Source of the DNA: Nitrospirota bacterium
GTDB lineage: Bacteria > Nitrospirota > Thermodesulfovibrionia > Thermodesulfovibrionales > JdFR-88
Direction of reading: 5' to 3'
NCBI GenBank assembly: GCA_021788025.1
Contig: JAJYLE010000003.1
Location: 1-43,752, forward strand
DNA length: 43,752 bases
Shown here: positions 20,499-29,377 of the stretch, piece after piece
Position numbering within the stretch: position 1 is the first letter of the stretch
How the letters are laid out: each line of letters opens with the position of its first letter
Notes under the pieces: model-generated
Database searches by the model: none
What the model saw: the letters and a program-made list of their open reading frames with translations, nothing else
Told to the model about the DNA's origin: nothing
Made by a program: the position numbers and the translations under genes

Positions 20499-21257
20499 TT
20501 GAAAAAAGTGTTCGGAAGACCGCGCGCCCTTAAAGAAGGCGTCCGGTTCCATTATTGCCCCGGCTGCGGCCACAGCATCCTGCACAGGATTGTGGCGGAG
20601 TGCGTGGACGAACTGGGCATCCGGGAGCGCGCTATCGGAATAGCCCCGGTAGGGTGCGCTGTTTATGCCTACGACTATTTCGATTTCGATATGATAGAGG
20701 TCCCTCACGGCAGGCCGCCAGCCGCGGCAACCGGGTTGAAACGCGTTCTGCCAGACAGGATTTTGATCTCTTACCAGGGCGACGGGGATCTGGCTGCCAT
20801 AGGCACAGCGGAGATAGTGCACGCCGCCAACCGCGGAGAAAATATAACTGTAATATTTGTAAATAACGCCATATACGGCATGACCGGCGGACAGATGGCC
20901 CCAACTACAATACTTGGGCAGAAGACCACCACAACGCCTCTTGGCCGCCAGGCGGGACCAGCCGGTTATCCGCTTAAAGTATGCGAGCTCCTGGCCGCCC
21001 TGGATGCCCCGGCCTTTATTGCAAGGAGTTCAGTAGACAATCCCAAAAACGTGGCCGCCACCAAGAAACTTATAAAACAGGCCCTTCAATATCAGATAGA
21101 CGGCAGGGGATTCTCCATGGTTGAGGTGTTATCCCCCTGCCCAACAGACTGGAAGCTCTCTCCGTCCGAATCCCTCAAGTGGATTTCAGGCCCATTAATG
21201 GAAGTTTTCCCCACGGGCATATTCAGGGACAAATATCAGGGAAAAGATGTCTCCTGA
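20499..21257 (+). CDS. 2-oxoacid:ferredoxin oxidoreductase, beta (TPP-binding) subunit
   Basis: CPGCGHSILHRI; TPP motif GDGDLAAIGTAEIVHAANRGENITVIFVNNAIYGMTGGQ. TTG at 20499 follows the upstream stop and is preferred over 20481. Confidence 0.9.
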   Translation: MKKVFGRPRALKEGVRFHYCPGCGHSILHRIVAECVDELGIRERAIGIAPVGCAVYAYDYFDFDMIEVPHGRPPAAATGLKRVLPDRILISYQGDGDLAAIGTAEIVHAANRGENITVIFVNNAIYGMTGGQMAPTTILGQKTTTTPLGRQAGPAGYPLKVCELLAALDAPAFIARSSVDNPKNVAATKKLIKQALQYQIDGRGFSMVEVLSPCPTDWKLSPSESLKWISGPLMEVFPTGIFRDKYQGKDVS

Positions 21258-21828
21258 ATCCTCGCGCTGCGGACAGGCGGCAAATGACAACACACGGGCG
21301 GTGCTGCTGGCCGGTTCCGGCGGGCAGGGGATTCTGTTTGCCGGGAAGCTCCTTGCACAGGCCGCGCTGGACGAAGATAAAAACGTTACATGGTTCCCCT
21401 CTTACGGGGCCGAGGTAAGAGGAGGCACGGCAAACTGCACTGTGGTTATTTCCGGCGGGCAGATAGGCTCCCCGATTGTGGGCTACCCTGACGTGCTTGT
21501 GATCTTAAACAACGCCTCGCTAAACAGGTTTACCCCAAGGCTGAAGCCAGGAGGGGCGCTTATAGTCAATACATCATTGATAGATGAAGCGGCCGCAAAA
21601 GAGACAGGCAAAATCTTTCTGGGAGTGCCGGCAGGCGGTATTGCACTGAAGCTGGGCGATACCCTGGCCGCAAATATGGTGATGCTTGGGGCTGCCGCGC
21701 GGGAGGCCGCCCTCTGCGGGCTGGATGCGCTTAAAAACGCGCTCCGGGAACTGGCCGCGGGCAAAAAGGCACTGCTGGAATTGAATCTGAAAGCGCTTGA
21801 CGAGGGTTGGAATTACCGTGCCGGTTAG
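21247..21828 (+). CDS. 2-oxoacid:ferredoxin oxidoreductase, gamma subunit
   Basis: AGSGGQGILFAGKLLAQAA, PSYGAEVRGGTANCTVVIS. Confidence 0.92.
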   Translation: MSPESSRCGQAANDNTRAVLLAGSGGQGILFAGKLLAQAALDEDKNVTWFPSYGAEVRGGTANCTVVISGGQIGSPIVGYPDVLVILNNASLNRFTPRLKPGGALIVNTSLIDEAAAKETGKIFLGVPAGGIALKLGDTLAANMVMLGAAAREAALCGLDALKNALRELAAGKKALLELNLKALDEGWNYRAG

Positions 21829-22276
21829 GAAAGCGCTAGTCCCGGAGATAAAGCAGGTGCATCTGCTTATAAACGAGTTTGCCCGACACTATGAGATGCT
21901 TCCAAGGAGCCTTTCAGACCTCTATGCCCATGTAAGGGACATCTTCGTCTTTGAAAAAGGCGGGAAAATACTGGGCGTTTGCGCCCTGCATGTCCTTTGG
22001 GACGATCTGGCCGAGATACGTTCCCTTGCCGTCAAGGAAGGCCACCAGAGAAAAGGTATAGGCGAGGCCCTAGTAAGAAAGTGTGTTTCCGAGGCCGGCA
22101 AGCTGGGGGTCCCTAAAGTGTTTGCTCTCACATACGTGCCTGAGTTCTTCAATAAACTTGGGTTCGAGGAGATAAAGCGGTCCAGGCTGCCTAAAAGGAT
22201 TTGGGGCGACTGCATCAATTGCCATAAATTCCCGGACTGCGACGAGCACGCGCTGATAAAGGTGATTGGGGAATAA
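21818..22276 (+). CDS. GNAT N-acetyltransferase, short ArgA-like
   Basis: RKALVPEIKQVHLLINEFA, MLPRSLSDLYAHVRDIFV, EIRSLAVKEGHQRKGIGEALV. GTG at 21818 preferred over TTG at 21797. Confidence 0.85.
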   Translation: MPVRKALVPEIKQVHLLINEFARHYEMLPRSLSDLYAHVRDIFVFEKGGKILGVCALHVLWDDLAEIRSLAVKEGHQRKGIGEALVRKCVSEAGKLGVPKVFALTYVPEFFNKLGFEEIKRSRLPKRIWGDCINCHKFPDCDEHALIKVIGE

Positions 22277-22926
22277 TGCTGAAAATCGGCGTCCTGGCCT
22301 CCGGCAGAGGGTCCAACTTCCAGGCCGTGCTGGATGCCATAAAGGCCGGGAAAATAAAGTCTGAAATAAAAGTCCTGATAAGCGACAAGGCCAATGCCTT
22401 CGCGCTTGAAAGGGCGAAACAAAACGGCATAGAGGCCCTCCATATAAGCGCTAAGGCTTTCCCTTCCATGGACGAATATTTCGTGGCCGTTGCTGAGGAA
22501 CTGAAAAAAAGAGATATAGGGCTGGTGCTTCTGGCGGGTTTCATGCGGATTGTAAGGCGGCCGCTTCTGGATGCCTTCCCATGGAAGGTGATGAATATTC
22601 ACCCTGCCCTCCTGCCGTCTTTCCCGGGGCTGCACGGGCAGCAGCAGGCAGTGGATTACGGGGCAAGGATTTCGGGCTGCACCGTCCACTTTGTGGATGC
22701 CGGAATGGATACCGGCCCTGTGATAATCCAGGCAGCCGTGGCCTGCAACGCAGATGACACGGAAGACACATTGTCTGAAAGGATTCTCAAATATGAGCAT
22801 ATCATATATCCAGAGGCAGTAAGGCTCTTTGCCGAGGGCAGACTGGATGTAAAGGGCAGGAAGGTTTTCATAAAAGACAGCAGACCGTATCCCACGGACG
22901 CAATCATCAACCCGCCTGTTGAATAA
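22276..22926 (+). CDS. purN: Phosphoribosylglycinamide formyltransferase
   Basis: VLASGRGSNFQA, LAGFMRIV, NIHPALLPSFPGLHG, GCTVHFVDAGMDTGPVI. Confidence 0.96.
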   Translation: MLKIGVLASGRGSNFQAVLDAIKAGKIKSEIKVLISDKANAFALERAKQNGIEALHISAKAFPSMDEYFVAVAEELKKRDIGLVLLAGFMRIVRRPLLDAFPWKVMNIHPALLPSFPGLHGQQQAVDYGARISGCTVHFVDAGMDTGPVIIQAAVACNADDTEDTLSERILKYEHIIYPEAVRLFAEGRLDVKGRKVFIKDSRPYPTDAIINPPVE

Positions 22927-22995
22927 GCAGTAAATTACGCATCTCCTAATTCCGTTCCGGTTGTCATCGGCATATCCTTGTGTTAACTTTATCTC

Positions 22996-24405
22996 ATGCA
23001 AAGGAAAGCAAAAATAATCTGTACCATCGGGCCTGTCACGATCAGCGGAGCGATGATCAGAGGTCTTATAAAAAGCGGCATGAATGTGGCGCGCCTGAAT
23101 TTTTCACACGGCACGCACGCCTTTCATGAGGAAGCGGTGAAGACTATCCGGCATGAGTCCGCCAGGCTGAAAAAGAATGTGGCGATAATGCTCGACTTGC
23201 AGGGCATCAAAATCCGCCTGGGCACCCTGCGCGGCGGGCAGGTAGAGCTGAAAAAAGGCCACGTCGTAACCATAAGGAAAGGCGGAGGGCCCGGAGATGA
23301 AAACACGATATACATCAGGTATCCGCACCTGATAGAGGCATCCGAAGAGGGCCAGCGCGTACTGTTAAGCGACGGCCTCATAGAATTGCAGATAACGGAA
23401 AAGGGGACTGATTACCTGACAGCATCAGTAAAGACCGGCGGCATCCTGAAAGAAAAAAAAGGCGTGAACCTGCCGGGGCTCAAACCGCTGGATGTCTCCT
23501 TCACCAAAAAAGACGAAGCGGACCTCCTCTTCGGCCTTAAAATGGGGATAGATTACGTTGCCCTCTCCTTCGTGCGCACCGGCAGCGACGTGCTTGCGTT
23601 GAAGGAATTCCTTAAAAGGCAAAACGCCAACGGACTGCCGGTAATAGCGAAGATAGAAACCCCGCAGGCGATCAGAAATCTGGATGAGATATTGCCGCTG
23701 GTTGACGGGATCATGGTGGCCAGGGGTGACCTTGGCGTGGAGATACCGCCGGAGAACGTTCCTGTGGCGCAAAAGTCCATTGTGGAAAAGGCCAACAGGG
23801 CGGGAAAATTCGTCATCATCGCTACGGAGATGCTGGAGAGCATGACCGAGCGCCCCCGCCCCACCAGGGCCGAAACAACAGATGTGTCAAATGCCATACT
23901 GGATGGCGCGGACGCGGTGATGCTGTCACAGGAGACATCGGTGGGGAAATACCCGCTTGAGGCCGCCGGCATGATGGGCAGGATCATAGAGGAAACGGAG
24001 CTGTCACTGCCGATAATAAGCCGCTACCAGCAGAAAGGGACGTTCTCGGAGGCTGTGGCGCGGGCGGCAACCGACGCCGCACATAGCGTAAAGGCCAAAT
24101 ACATCATAGCGTTTACCCAGTCCGGCTCCACTGCGCGGCTTATCTCCATGCTCCGCCCGGATACTGAAATAATCGCTTTCAGCCCCTCAGAGCACGTGCT
24201 CAGGCGCATGGCGTTGTGCTGGGGTGTGCGTGCCCGCAAAATAAAAAAATTAAAGAGCATGGACGCCCAGTTCAAAGAAGTGGAAAAAGCCCTGGTATCC
24301 GAGAGGCTGGCAAAAACAGGCGATATAATCGTTATAACAGCAGGCGTGCCGAACCAGCAAGGCACTACCCGCCTGATGAAGCTGCACGTAATAGGAAAAG
24401 AATAA
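22996..24405 (+). CDS. pyk: Pyruvate kinase
   Basis: TKIICTIGP-like start, MNVARLNFSHG, MVARGDLGVEIP, ATEMLESM. Confidence 0.97.
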   Translation: MQRKAKIICTIGPVTISGAMIRGLIKSGMNVARLNFSHGTHAFHEEAVKTIRHESARLKKNVAIMLDLQGIKIRLGTLRGGQVELKKGHVVTIRKGGGPGDENTIYIRYPHLIEASEEGQRVLLSDGLIELQITEKGTDYLTASVKTGGILKEKKGVNLPGLKPLDVSFTKKDEADLLFGLKMGIDYVALSFVRTGSDVLALKEFLKRQNANGLPVIAKIETPQAIRNLDEILPLVDGIMVARGDLGVEIPPENVPVAQKSIVEKANRAGKFVIIATEMLESMTERPRPTRAETTDVSNAILDGADAVMLSQETSVGKYPLEAAGMMGRIIEETELSLPIISRYQQKGTFSEAVARAATDAAHSVKAKYIIAFTQSGSTARLISMLRPDTEIIAFSPSEHVLRRMALCWGVRARKIKKLKSMDAQFKEVEKALVSERLAKTGDIIVITAGVPNQQGTTRLMKLHVIGKE

Positions 24406-24428
24406 AACCCCGCCCCGCCATAAATCGG

Positions 24429-25052
24429 TCAGCTGGCATCAAAAGGCAGTTCCAGCGTCAGGACATGATTAAATGTTTTCCTGTGAATAGGACAGGGGCC
24501 AAGCTTGCTTACAATCTCCATGTGCTCCCGCGTACAATAGCCCTTGTGCCTGTCAAAACCATATTCGGGATAAAGCTTGTGATAATACGCCATCAGCCTG
24601 TCCCTGATGTATTTGGCCACAACGGAAGCGGCCGCTATGGAAGCGCTATGTAACTCGCCCTTGATTATGGAGACCTGCTCCACAGGCACTTCAGGGAGTT
24701 TTACGGCATCGATAAGCAGAAGGTCCGGCTTTTCGTTAAGATGCTCCAGCGCCCTTCGCATAGCCAGCCTGGAGGCCTGGTAAATATTTATATTCTCGAT
24801 GGTCTCAACGTCCGCTATGCCCACGCCTACGTCAATAGCGGAAGCAATGACCCTTTCGAAAATCCGCTTCCTGTCTTTTTCCGGGATCAGCTTGGAGTCC
24901 CGCAGGCCCTTAATAACCCTGCCTTCAGGCAGAACAGCCGCGGCGGCCACAACGGGCCCGGCCAGAGGGCCGCGGCCTGCCTCGTCCAGCCCGGCTATCC
25001 TGGCAAAACCCCTGGCCCTGAATGAATTATCGTAGCTGTAAAGGCCGGCCAC
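24429..25052 (-). CDS. rnhB: Ribonuclease HII (GTG start)
   Basis: IAGLDEAGRGPLAGPVVAAAAVL; ASVVAKYIRDRLM. Confidence 0.96.
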   Translation of the reverse strand: MAGLYSYDNSFRARGFARIAGLDEAGRGPLAGPVVAAAAVLPEGRVIKGLRDSKLIPEKDRKRIFERVIASAIDVGVGIADVETIENINIYQASRLAMRRALEHLNEKPDLLLIDAVKLPEVPVEQVSIIKGELHSASIAAASVVAKYIRDRLMAYYHKLYPEYGFDRHKGYCTREHMEIVSKLGPCPIHRKTFNHVLTLELPFDAS

Positions 25053-25078
25053 AGCTCGCCGCCCGGATGGGAACCGGC

Positions 25079-25429
25079 TTACGCCTTTACCGCCTTCCTC
25101 TCCTTGAGCCTGGCGGCCTTGCCTTTTTTCTCCCTCAGGTAATAGAGCTTGGCCCGCCTGACAACGCCCTGCCTCAGTACTTTTATGCTCTCGATAAAAG
25201 GCGAATGGACCGGGAATATCCTTTCCACGCCCACGCCGAAAGATATCTTCCTTATAGTGAATGTCTCCCTGATGCCGCCATTTTTCCTGGCGATAACCAC
25301 GCCCTCAAAGGGCTGGATCCTTTCCTTGTCGCCCTCTTTTACCTTGGCCATTATACGGACGGTGTCGCCAATCTGGAACCGGGGGACCTCCCTTTTAAAC
25401 CCTTCCTCTATCGAATTAATCATGTCCAT
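25079..25429 (-). CDS. rplS: 50S ribosomal protein L19
   Basis: [46 protein letters not shown]. Confidence 0.97.
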   Translation of the reverse strand: MDMINSIEEGFKREVPRFQIGDTVRIMAKVKEGDKERIQPFEGVVIARKNGGIRETFTIRKISFGVGVERIFPVHSPFIESIKVLRQGVVRRAKLYYLREKKGKAARLKERKAVKA

Positions 25430-26162
25430 ATTCTTCCTCCTTTATTTCCTTTAACAATTTCATGTCCTGCGCCGACAGCGTCTCCTTTTCCAGGAGCTCC
25501 GGCCTGCGGGCCAGCGTTCTTTTCAGGGCCTGTTTCCGCCTCCACCGGGCAATCTCCGCATGATTGCCTGAAAGCAGCGCTTCCGGCACCTTCATCCCCA
25601 TCCACTCTGCCGGCCTTGTGTAATGGGGAAAATCAAGCGTCCCGGCCTGGAAAGACTCCTCCGCGCTGGATTCCTCATCACCCAGCGCGCCGGGTATCAG
25701 CCTGACGACGGCGTCTATTATAACCAAAGCCGGCAACTCTCCGCCAGTTAATACATAATCCCCGATGGAGAGCTCGTCGTCAACCAGCGACAACACCCTT
25801 TCGTCCACCCCCTCATACCTGCCGGCCAGAAAAAGCAGCCTTCCGGAGTCCAGGGCCAGCCCCTTAGCCTCCGCCTGCGTAAAAACCCTGCCCTGCGGGC
25901 TCATAAGTATTACCCTTGTGGGCACGCCATCGGATTTAACGTGCTCTACCGCCCTGAAGAGCGGCTCGGGCTTCATCACCATCCCCGGGCCTCCGCCGTA
26001 AGGGTAATCGTCCACCACTTTATGCCTGCCTTCGGCAAAGTCCCTCTGGTTAAACACGCCGAAACGGACAAGCCCTTTATCGGCAGCCCTTTTCATTATG
26101 CTCATCCCGAAATAAGCATGGAAAAGCTCCGGAAAGATGGTAACTACGGCAAAACTTTTCAT
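25416..26162 (-). CDS. trmD: tRNA (guanine-N1)-methyltransferase
   Basis: [61 protein letters not shown]. Confidence 0.97.
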   Translation of the reverse strand: MKSFAVVTIFPELFHAYFGMSIMKRAADKGLVRFGVFNQRDFAEGRHKVVDDYPYGGGPGMVMKPEPLFRAVEHVKSDGVPTRVILMSPQGRVFTQAEAKGLALDSGRLLFLAGRYEGVDERVLSLVDDELSIGDYVLTGGELPALVIIDAVVRLIPGALGDEESSAEESFQAGTLDFPHYTRPAEWMGMKVPEALLSGNHAEIARWRRKQALKRTLARRPELLEKETLSAQDMKLLKEIKEEEYGHD

Positions 26163-26174
26163 TATTAAATAAAT

Positions 26175-26204
26175 TCAGGGGGTTTCAGTTAAAAAACCCC
26201 CTGA
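26175..26204 (-). other. Perfect 11-bp inverted repeat between khpA and trmD
   Basis: TCAGGGGGTTT-8nt loop-AAACCCCCTGA; no following U-tract on the minus strand. Confidence 0.6.
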
Positions 26205-26229
26205 CAGGTATTGCTTTTTGTAATGGCGG

Positions 26230-26460
26230 CTATTCCAGTATTTCCAGCACGCACCGCTTTCCGATCTTGGTGCCGGCCGCGCTTAGTATAGTCCTCATGG
26301 CGCGCGCCGTCTTGCCTTGCTTCCCTATTACCTTGCCAAGATCGTTGTTGTCCACCCTAAGCTCGAAGACCGTGGTTCTCTCCCCTTCCACCTCGGTTAC
26401 AGCTACGCTTTCCGGCTTATCCACCAGCGCCTTCGCCATCGCCTCGATCAAAGCTTTCAT
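26230..26460 (-). CDS. khpA: KH-domain RNA-binding protein KhpA
   Basis: [24 protein letters not shown]. Confidence 0.94.
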   Translation of the reverse strand: MKALIEAMAKALVDKPESVAVTEVEGERTTVFELRVDNNDLGKVIGKQGKTARAMRTILSAAGTKIGKRCVLEILE

Positions 26461-26483
26461 GGATCAGATGCCCCCCGCCGGCA

Positions 26484-26729
26484 TCAGGCTGTAAGCACAC
26501 CAGCCTTTTCAAGCAGTTTTTTTACAGTGACAGTGGGCTGGGCCCCGTGCTTAAGCCACTTCAGGGCCTTTTCACGGTCAACATTGAACTCATAAGGGTT
26601 CTTTTTGGGGTCGTAGGTGCCGATAATCTCTACAAAAGGCCCGTCGCGCCTGGCCCTCGACTCAGCAACCACCACCCTGTAAAAGGGAGCTTTATGCTTC
26701 CCAAGTCTGGTCAATCTTATCTTTGTCAA
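26484..26729 (-). CDS. rpsP: 30S ribosomal protein S16 (TTG start with GGAGG upstream)
   Basis: [39 protein letters not shown]. Confidence 0.97.
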   Translation of the reverse strand: MTKIRLTRLGKHKAPFYRVVVAESRARRDGPFVEIIGTYDPKKNPYEFNVDREKALKWLKHGAQPTVTVKKLLEKAGVLTA

Positions 26730-26808
26730 AAGCTGAACCTCCGTTTAAACTCTTTTAAAATTGCCTACGATTTTAATATATCCGCGCCATAAAGTAAAGC
26801 TTGGGCTT

Positions 26809-27543
26809 TTAAAGCCCGATGTCAATATTGGGGAAAAACCGGGACAGAAGCTTTATCTTATTGGACAAAAGCAGCACCCCGAAGCCCATCAGCACCACTC
26901 CGCTTGTAAGCATTATGTATTTCATGTGCTTCAGAAAACGCCTGGAGTAAAGCAGAAAGGAATTTATGGCCAGCCCGGCGGCAAGAAACGGCACGGCAAG
27001 GCCAAGTGAATAAGTGGCAAGCAGCTTAAGCCCGTAAGCTGCGGAGCCTTTGGAAGTGGCATAAAGCAGGATGCTGCCAAGTATCGGCCCGATGCACGGG
27101 GTCCATCCGGCGGCAAACGTCATGCCAATAACAAACGCGCCCAGATACCCCACGGGCCGCCCGTGCAGGTGTATCTTTCTCTCCCTCATAAGAAAATCCA
27201 GCTTTACTATGCCCGAGATGAAAAGGCCGAATATTATTACGAGCACTCCCCCAACAGTCCTTATCGTGCCCTCATATTCCATCAGCCACCGCCCTATCAT
27301 TGAAGAAGACGCGCCAAGGCCTATGAATATGCTGGAAAAGCCCAGCACAAAGGCAACCGAGTTGGCAAATGTAAGCCGCTTTATCCTGGCATGGTCCTGA
27401 ATGGAATCTTTCCCCGCCGTAAGGCTTTCAAATGAAAAACCTGTTATGAAGGACACATATGACGGTACAAGCGGCAAAACGCAGGGCGACAGGAACGACA
27501 GCAGGCCGGCCAGAAAGGCAAGAGGGAAACTTATGTCCTTCAT
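26809..27543 (-). CDS. ccdA: CcdA-type cytochrome c biogenesis / thiol-disulfide transport membrane protein
   Basis: FLAGLLSFLSPCVLPLVPSY, FAAGWTPCIGPILGSIL. Confidence 0.94.
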   Translation of the reverse strand: MKDISFPLAFLAGLLSFLSPCVLPLVPSYVSFITGFSFESLTAGKDSIQDHARIKRLTFANSVAFVLGFSSIFIGLGASSSMIGRWLMEYEGTIRTVGGVLVIIFGLFISGIVKLDFLMRERKIHLHGRPVGYLGAFVIGMTFAAGWTPCIGPILGSILLYATSKGSAAYGLKLLATYSLGLAVPFLAAGLAINSFLLYSRRFLKHMKYIMLTSGVVLMGFGVLLLSNKIKLLSRFFPNIDIGL

Positions 27544-28022
27544 GCCGCGCAGTCCTCACCGGAACCCCCGGCCTTTTCAACGGCGTGGGGGATTACATCA
27601 AGCACTGCTTCCAACCCTTCGCGCACAGCCGTGGGGCTGCCGGGCAGGTTTATTATCAGGCAGCACCCCCTGGTGCCGGCAACAGCCCTGGAAAGCATGG
27701 CCCTCTTTGTTTTTAAAAGGCCGTGCGCCCTAATCGCCTCCGGTATGCCGGGGATCTCTTTTTCAAGGATTTCTCTTGTCACCTCCGGGGTAATGTCCCT
27801 GGGGCCAAGCCCCGTGCCGCCCGTGGTTATTACAAGGTCCGCCAGCATGGCGTATTTTAACAATTGCTCCCTCAATATATCCTTTTCGTCCGGTATAAGC
27901 TCGTAATAATGGGTCTCTATGCCGGCCTGGCCAAGCATTTCCTTTATCACATCCGCGCTGGTGTCCTGCCGCTGCCCTGCGGCACCCTTATCGCTTAACG
28001 TGATTATCGCGGCCTTGATCAT
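27540..28022 (-). CDS. mog: Mog/MoaB-type molybdopterin adenylyltransferase
   Basis: TLSDKGAAGQRQDTS, TTGGTGLGPRDITPE, NLPGSPTAVREGLEAVLDVIPHA. Confidence 0.92.
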   Translation of the reverse strand: MIKAAIITLSDKGAAGQRQDTSADVIKEMLGQAGIETHYYELIPDEKDILREQLLKYAMLADLVITTGGTGLGPRDITPEVTREILEKEIPGIPEAIRAHGLLKTKRAMLSRAVAGTRGCCLIINLPGSPTAVREGLEAVLDVIPHAVEKAGGSGEDCAA

Positions 28023-28471
28023 AAAGGTGTAACCGGATCGCCTTTTTTAACGCGCCCGCCCCTGAGCACTTTTGCAAATATCCCTTCCCTGGGCATTATG
28101 CAGTCCCCCGCCAGCCTGTATATCTCGCATCTGGAATGGCACTTCTTGCCTATCTGCGTAATCTCAACCTCCGCCGGGCCGATCCTGAGCTTGTCCCCCA
28201 GTTTAAGGCCCGTCAGGTCTATTCCTTCTGTGGTAATGTTCTCGGCAAAATCCCCGGCGCCTACATCAAGCCCCTTTGCCTTCATCTTCCCGATGCTCTC
28301 CAACTGAAGGAGGCTTACCTGGCGGCCCCATTCTCCGGAGGCATGGGCGTCCCCTTCCATCCCGAAGCCCTCTTTCAGATGGCCTTCCGGAACGGGCGTT
28401 TTACGCATGCCCTTTTTTTCGCTAAGGTTTACAGATGCTACCTTTCCCACAGAGCTTATTATACCCGCCAA
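28019..28471 (-). CDS. MOSC-domain protein (start ambiguous)
   Basis: EGDAHASGEWGRQVSLL, GDFAENITTEGIDL, CHSRCEIYRLAGDCIMPREGIFAKV. Listed TTG start; an internal GTG giving MGKVASVNLSEKKG matches the usual family N-terminus better. Confidence 0.9.
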   Translation of the reverse strand: MAGIISSVGKVASVNLSEKKGMRKTPVPEGHLKEGFGMEGDAHASGEWGRQVSLLQLESIGKMKAKGLDVGAGDFAENITTEGIDLTGLKLGDKLRIGPAEVEITQIGKKCHSRCEIYRLAGDCIMPREGIFAKVLRGGRVKKGDPVTPL

Positions 28472-28757
28472 GCCCCTCTTTTTTATATGTTCAAAGCAAA
28501 TTCCAATTTTTCAGCATTTGCGGGGGCTTAGCCACTTTTTTTGTTCAAGCTGTTCAATCTTTGCCATGGATTAGAATCCGCTTTCCCGGCGCAATTGCCT
28601 GAAAGAAGGGGCCGCAGGCCGGATGGGGGCCCGACACCGCCCATCTTAGCCTGGAAGGCCATGACATTGTCAATATGACATGCGTCAGGGGGTTGATATC
28701 AATTCATTTTGAAAAAATCTGAAATTCAATACTCCTGCGGGTAGCAAACAATACATG

Positions 28758-28784
28758 AAAAAGGCCCTCCTATAATTAAAGGAG
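28758..28784 (-). terminator. Putative rho-independent terminator downstream of the NifX/NifB-like gene
   Basis: Minus strand CTCCT-TTAATTAT-AGGAG followed by GGCCTTTTT. Confidence 0.4.
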
Positions 28785-28825
28785 AGTTCCCCTTCGAATG
28801 CTTTTTTTTTGCAGTCCACGCGTAT

Positions 28826-29176
28826 TCATTGGGCAAAACCGCTGTGGCCGGCGCAGTTGCGTTTAAAGTTAGGCAGGCTCTGGCGCTCGAATGCCTCCAG
28901 ATTTTTTTTTACCGTTCCTTTAATCGATTGCAAGGCCCCTATCCCCGCGTCCTCCAGTGCAACCACAACCCCATCGACCAGACTCTCAACGATCACAATG
29001 TCCACACGTTCACTTACCAAAGCCTTTAAGGGAATGCCCCCTTGCAATTCATTGTTTATAGTTTTTTTCTTTTTAGTTTTAGCATCAAAAATAAGCAGCG
29101 CAGGAGCTGAGCCGAAATCTTCATAGACCACGCTATCGAGGCCCTCATCTTTTTCGATTGGAAAGCAGAGTTTCAT
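28826..29176 (-). CDS. Dinitrogenase iron-molybdenum cofactor (NifX/NifB C-terminal-like) domain protein
   Basis: MKLCFPIEKDEGLDSVVYEDFGSAPALLIFD and DAGIGALQSIKGTVKKNLEAF resemble this small-domain family. Confidence 0.75.
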   Translation of the reverse strand: MKLCFPIEKDEGLDSVVYEDFGSAPALLIFDAKTKKKKTINNELQGGIPLKALVSERVDIVIVESLVDGVVVALEDAGIGALQSIKGTVKKNLEAFERQSLPNFKRNCAGHSGFAQ

Positions 29177-29377
29177 TGATTGTCTCCTTTTTTGCTTATA
29201 GGATTATAAGAAAAAATAATCTTAAAGTCAATTTATAATTTTAAACATATTTAAATTAAAAAATCAGGAGGGCAACATGTCAAAACAGACTTCCGATTAA
29301 GCTGCCCCCCGGATGCTTTAGCCGGGCGGACTCGGGCATAATAACAAGACTGCCACGCCTGGCTCGCAATTACAATT

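Noticed and set aside
21922-23001. 359-aa ORF on - across the GNAT and purN genes
   Set aside because: Antisense to two well-supported genes and no domain motifs.
26803-26817. GGGCTTT-T-AAAGCCC palindrome overlapping the ccdA stop codon
   Set aside because: A near-perfect palindrome leaves a 1-nt loop and there is no U-tract; may be chance or a weak terminator.
28472-28566. In-frame upstream reading on - (MAKIEQLEQKKWLSPRKC-TGA-KIGICFEHIKKRG) leading into the MOSC gene, considered as a second Sec/readthrough case
   Set aside because: The MOSC family normally starts near MGKVxxVNxSEKKG, so the N-terminal extension is not homologous to anything I recognise and no cysteine is expected at the TGA.
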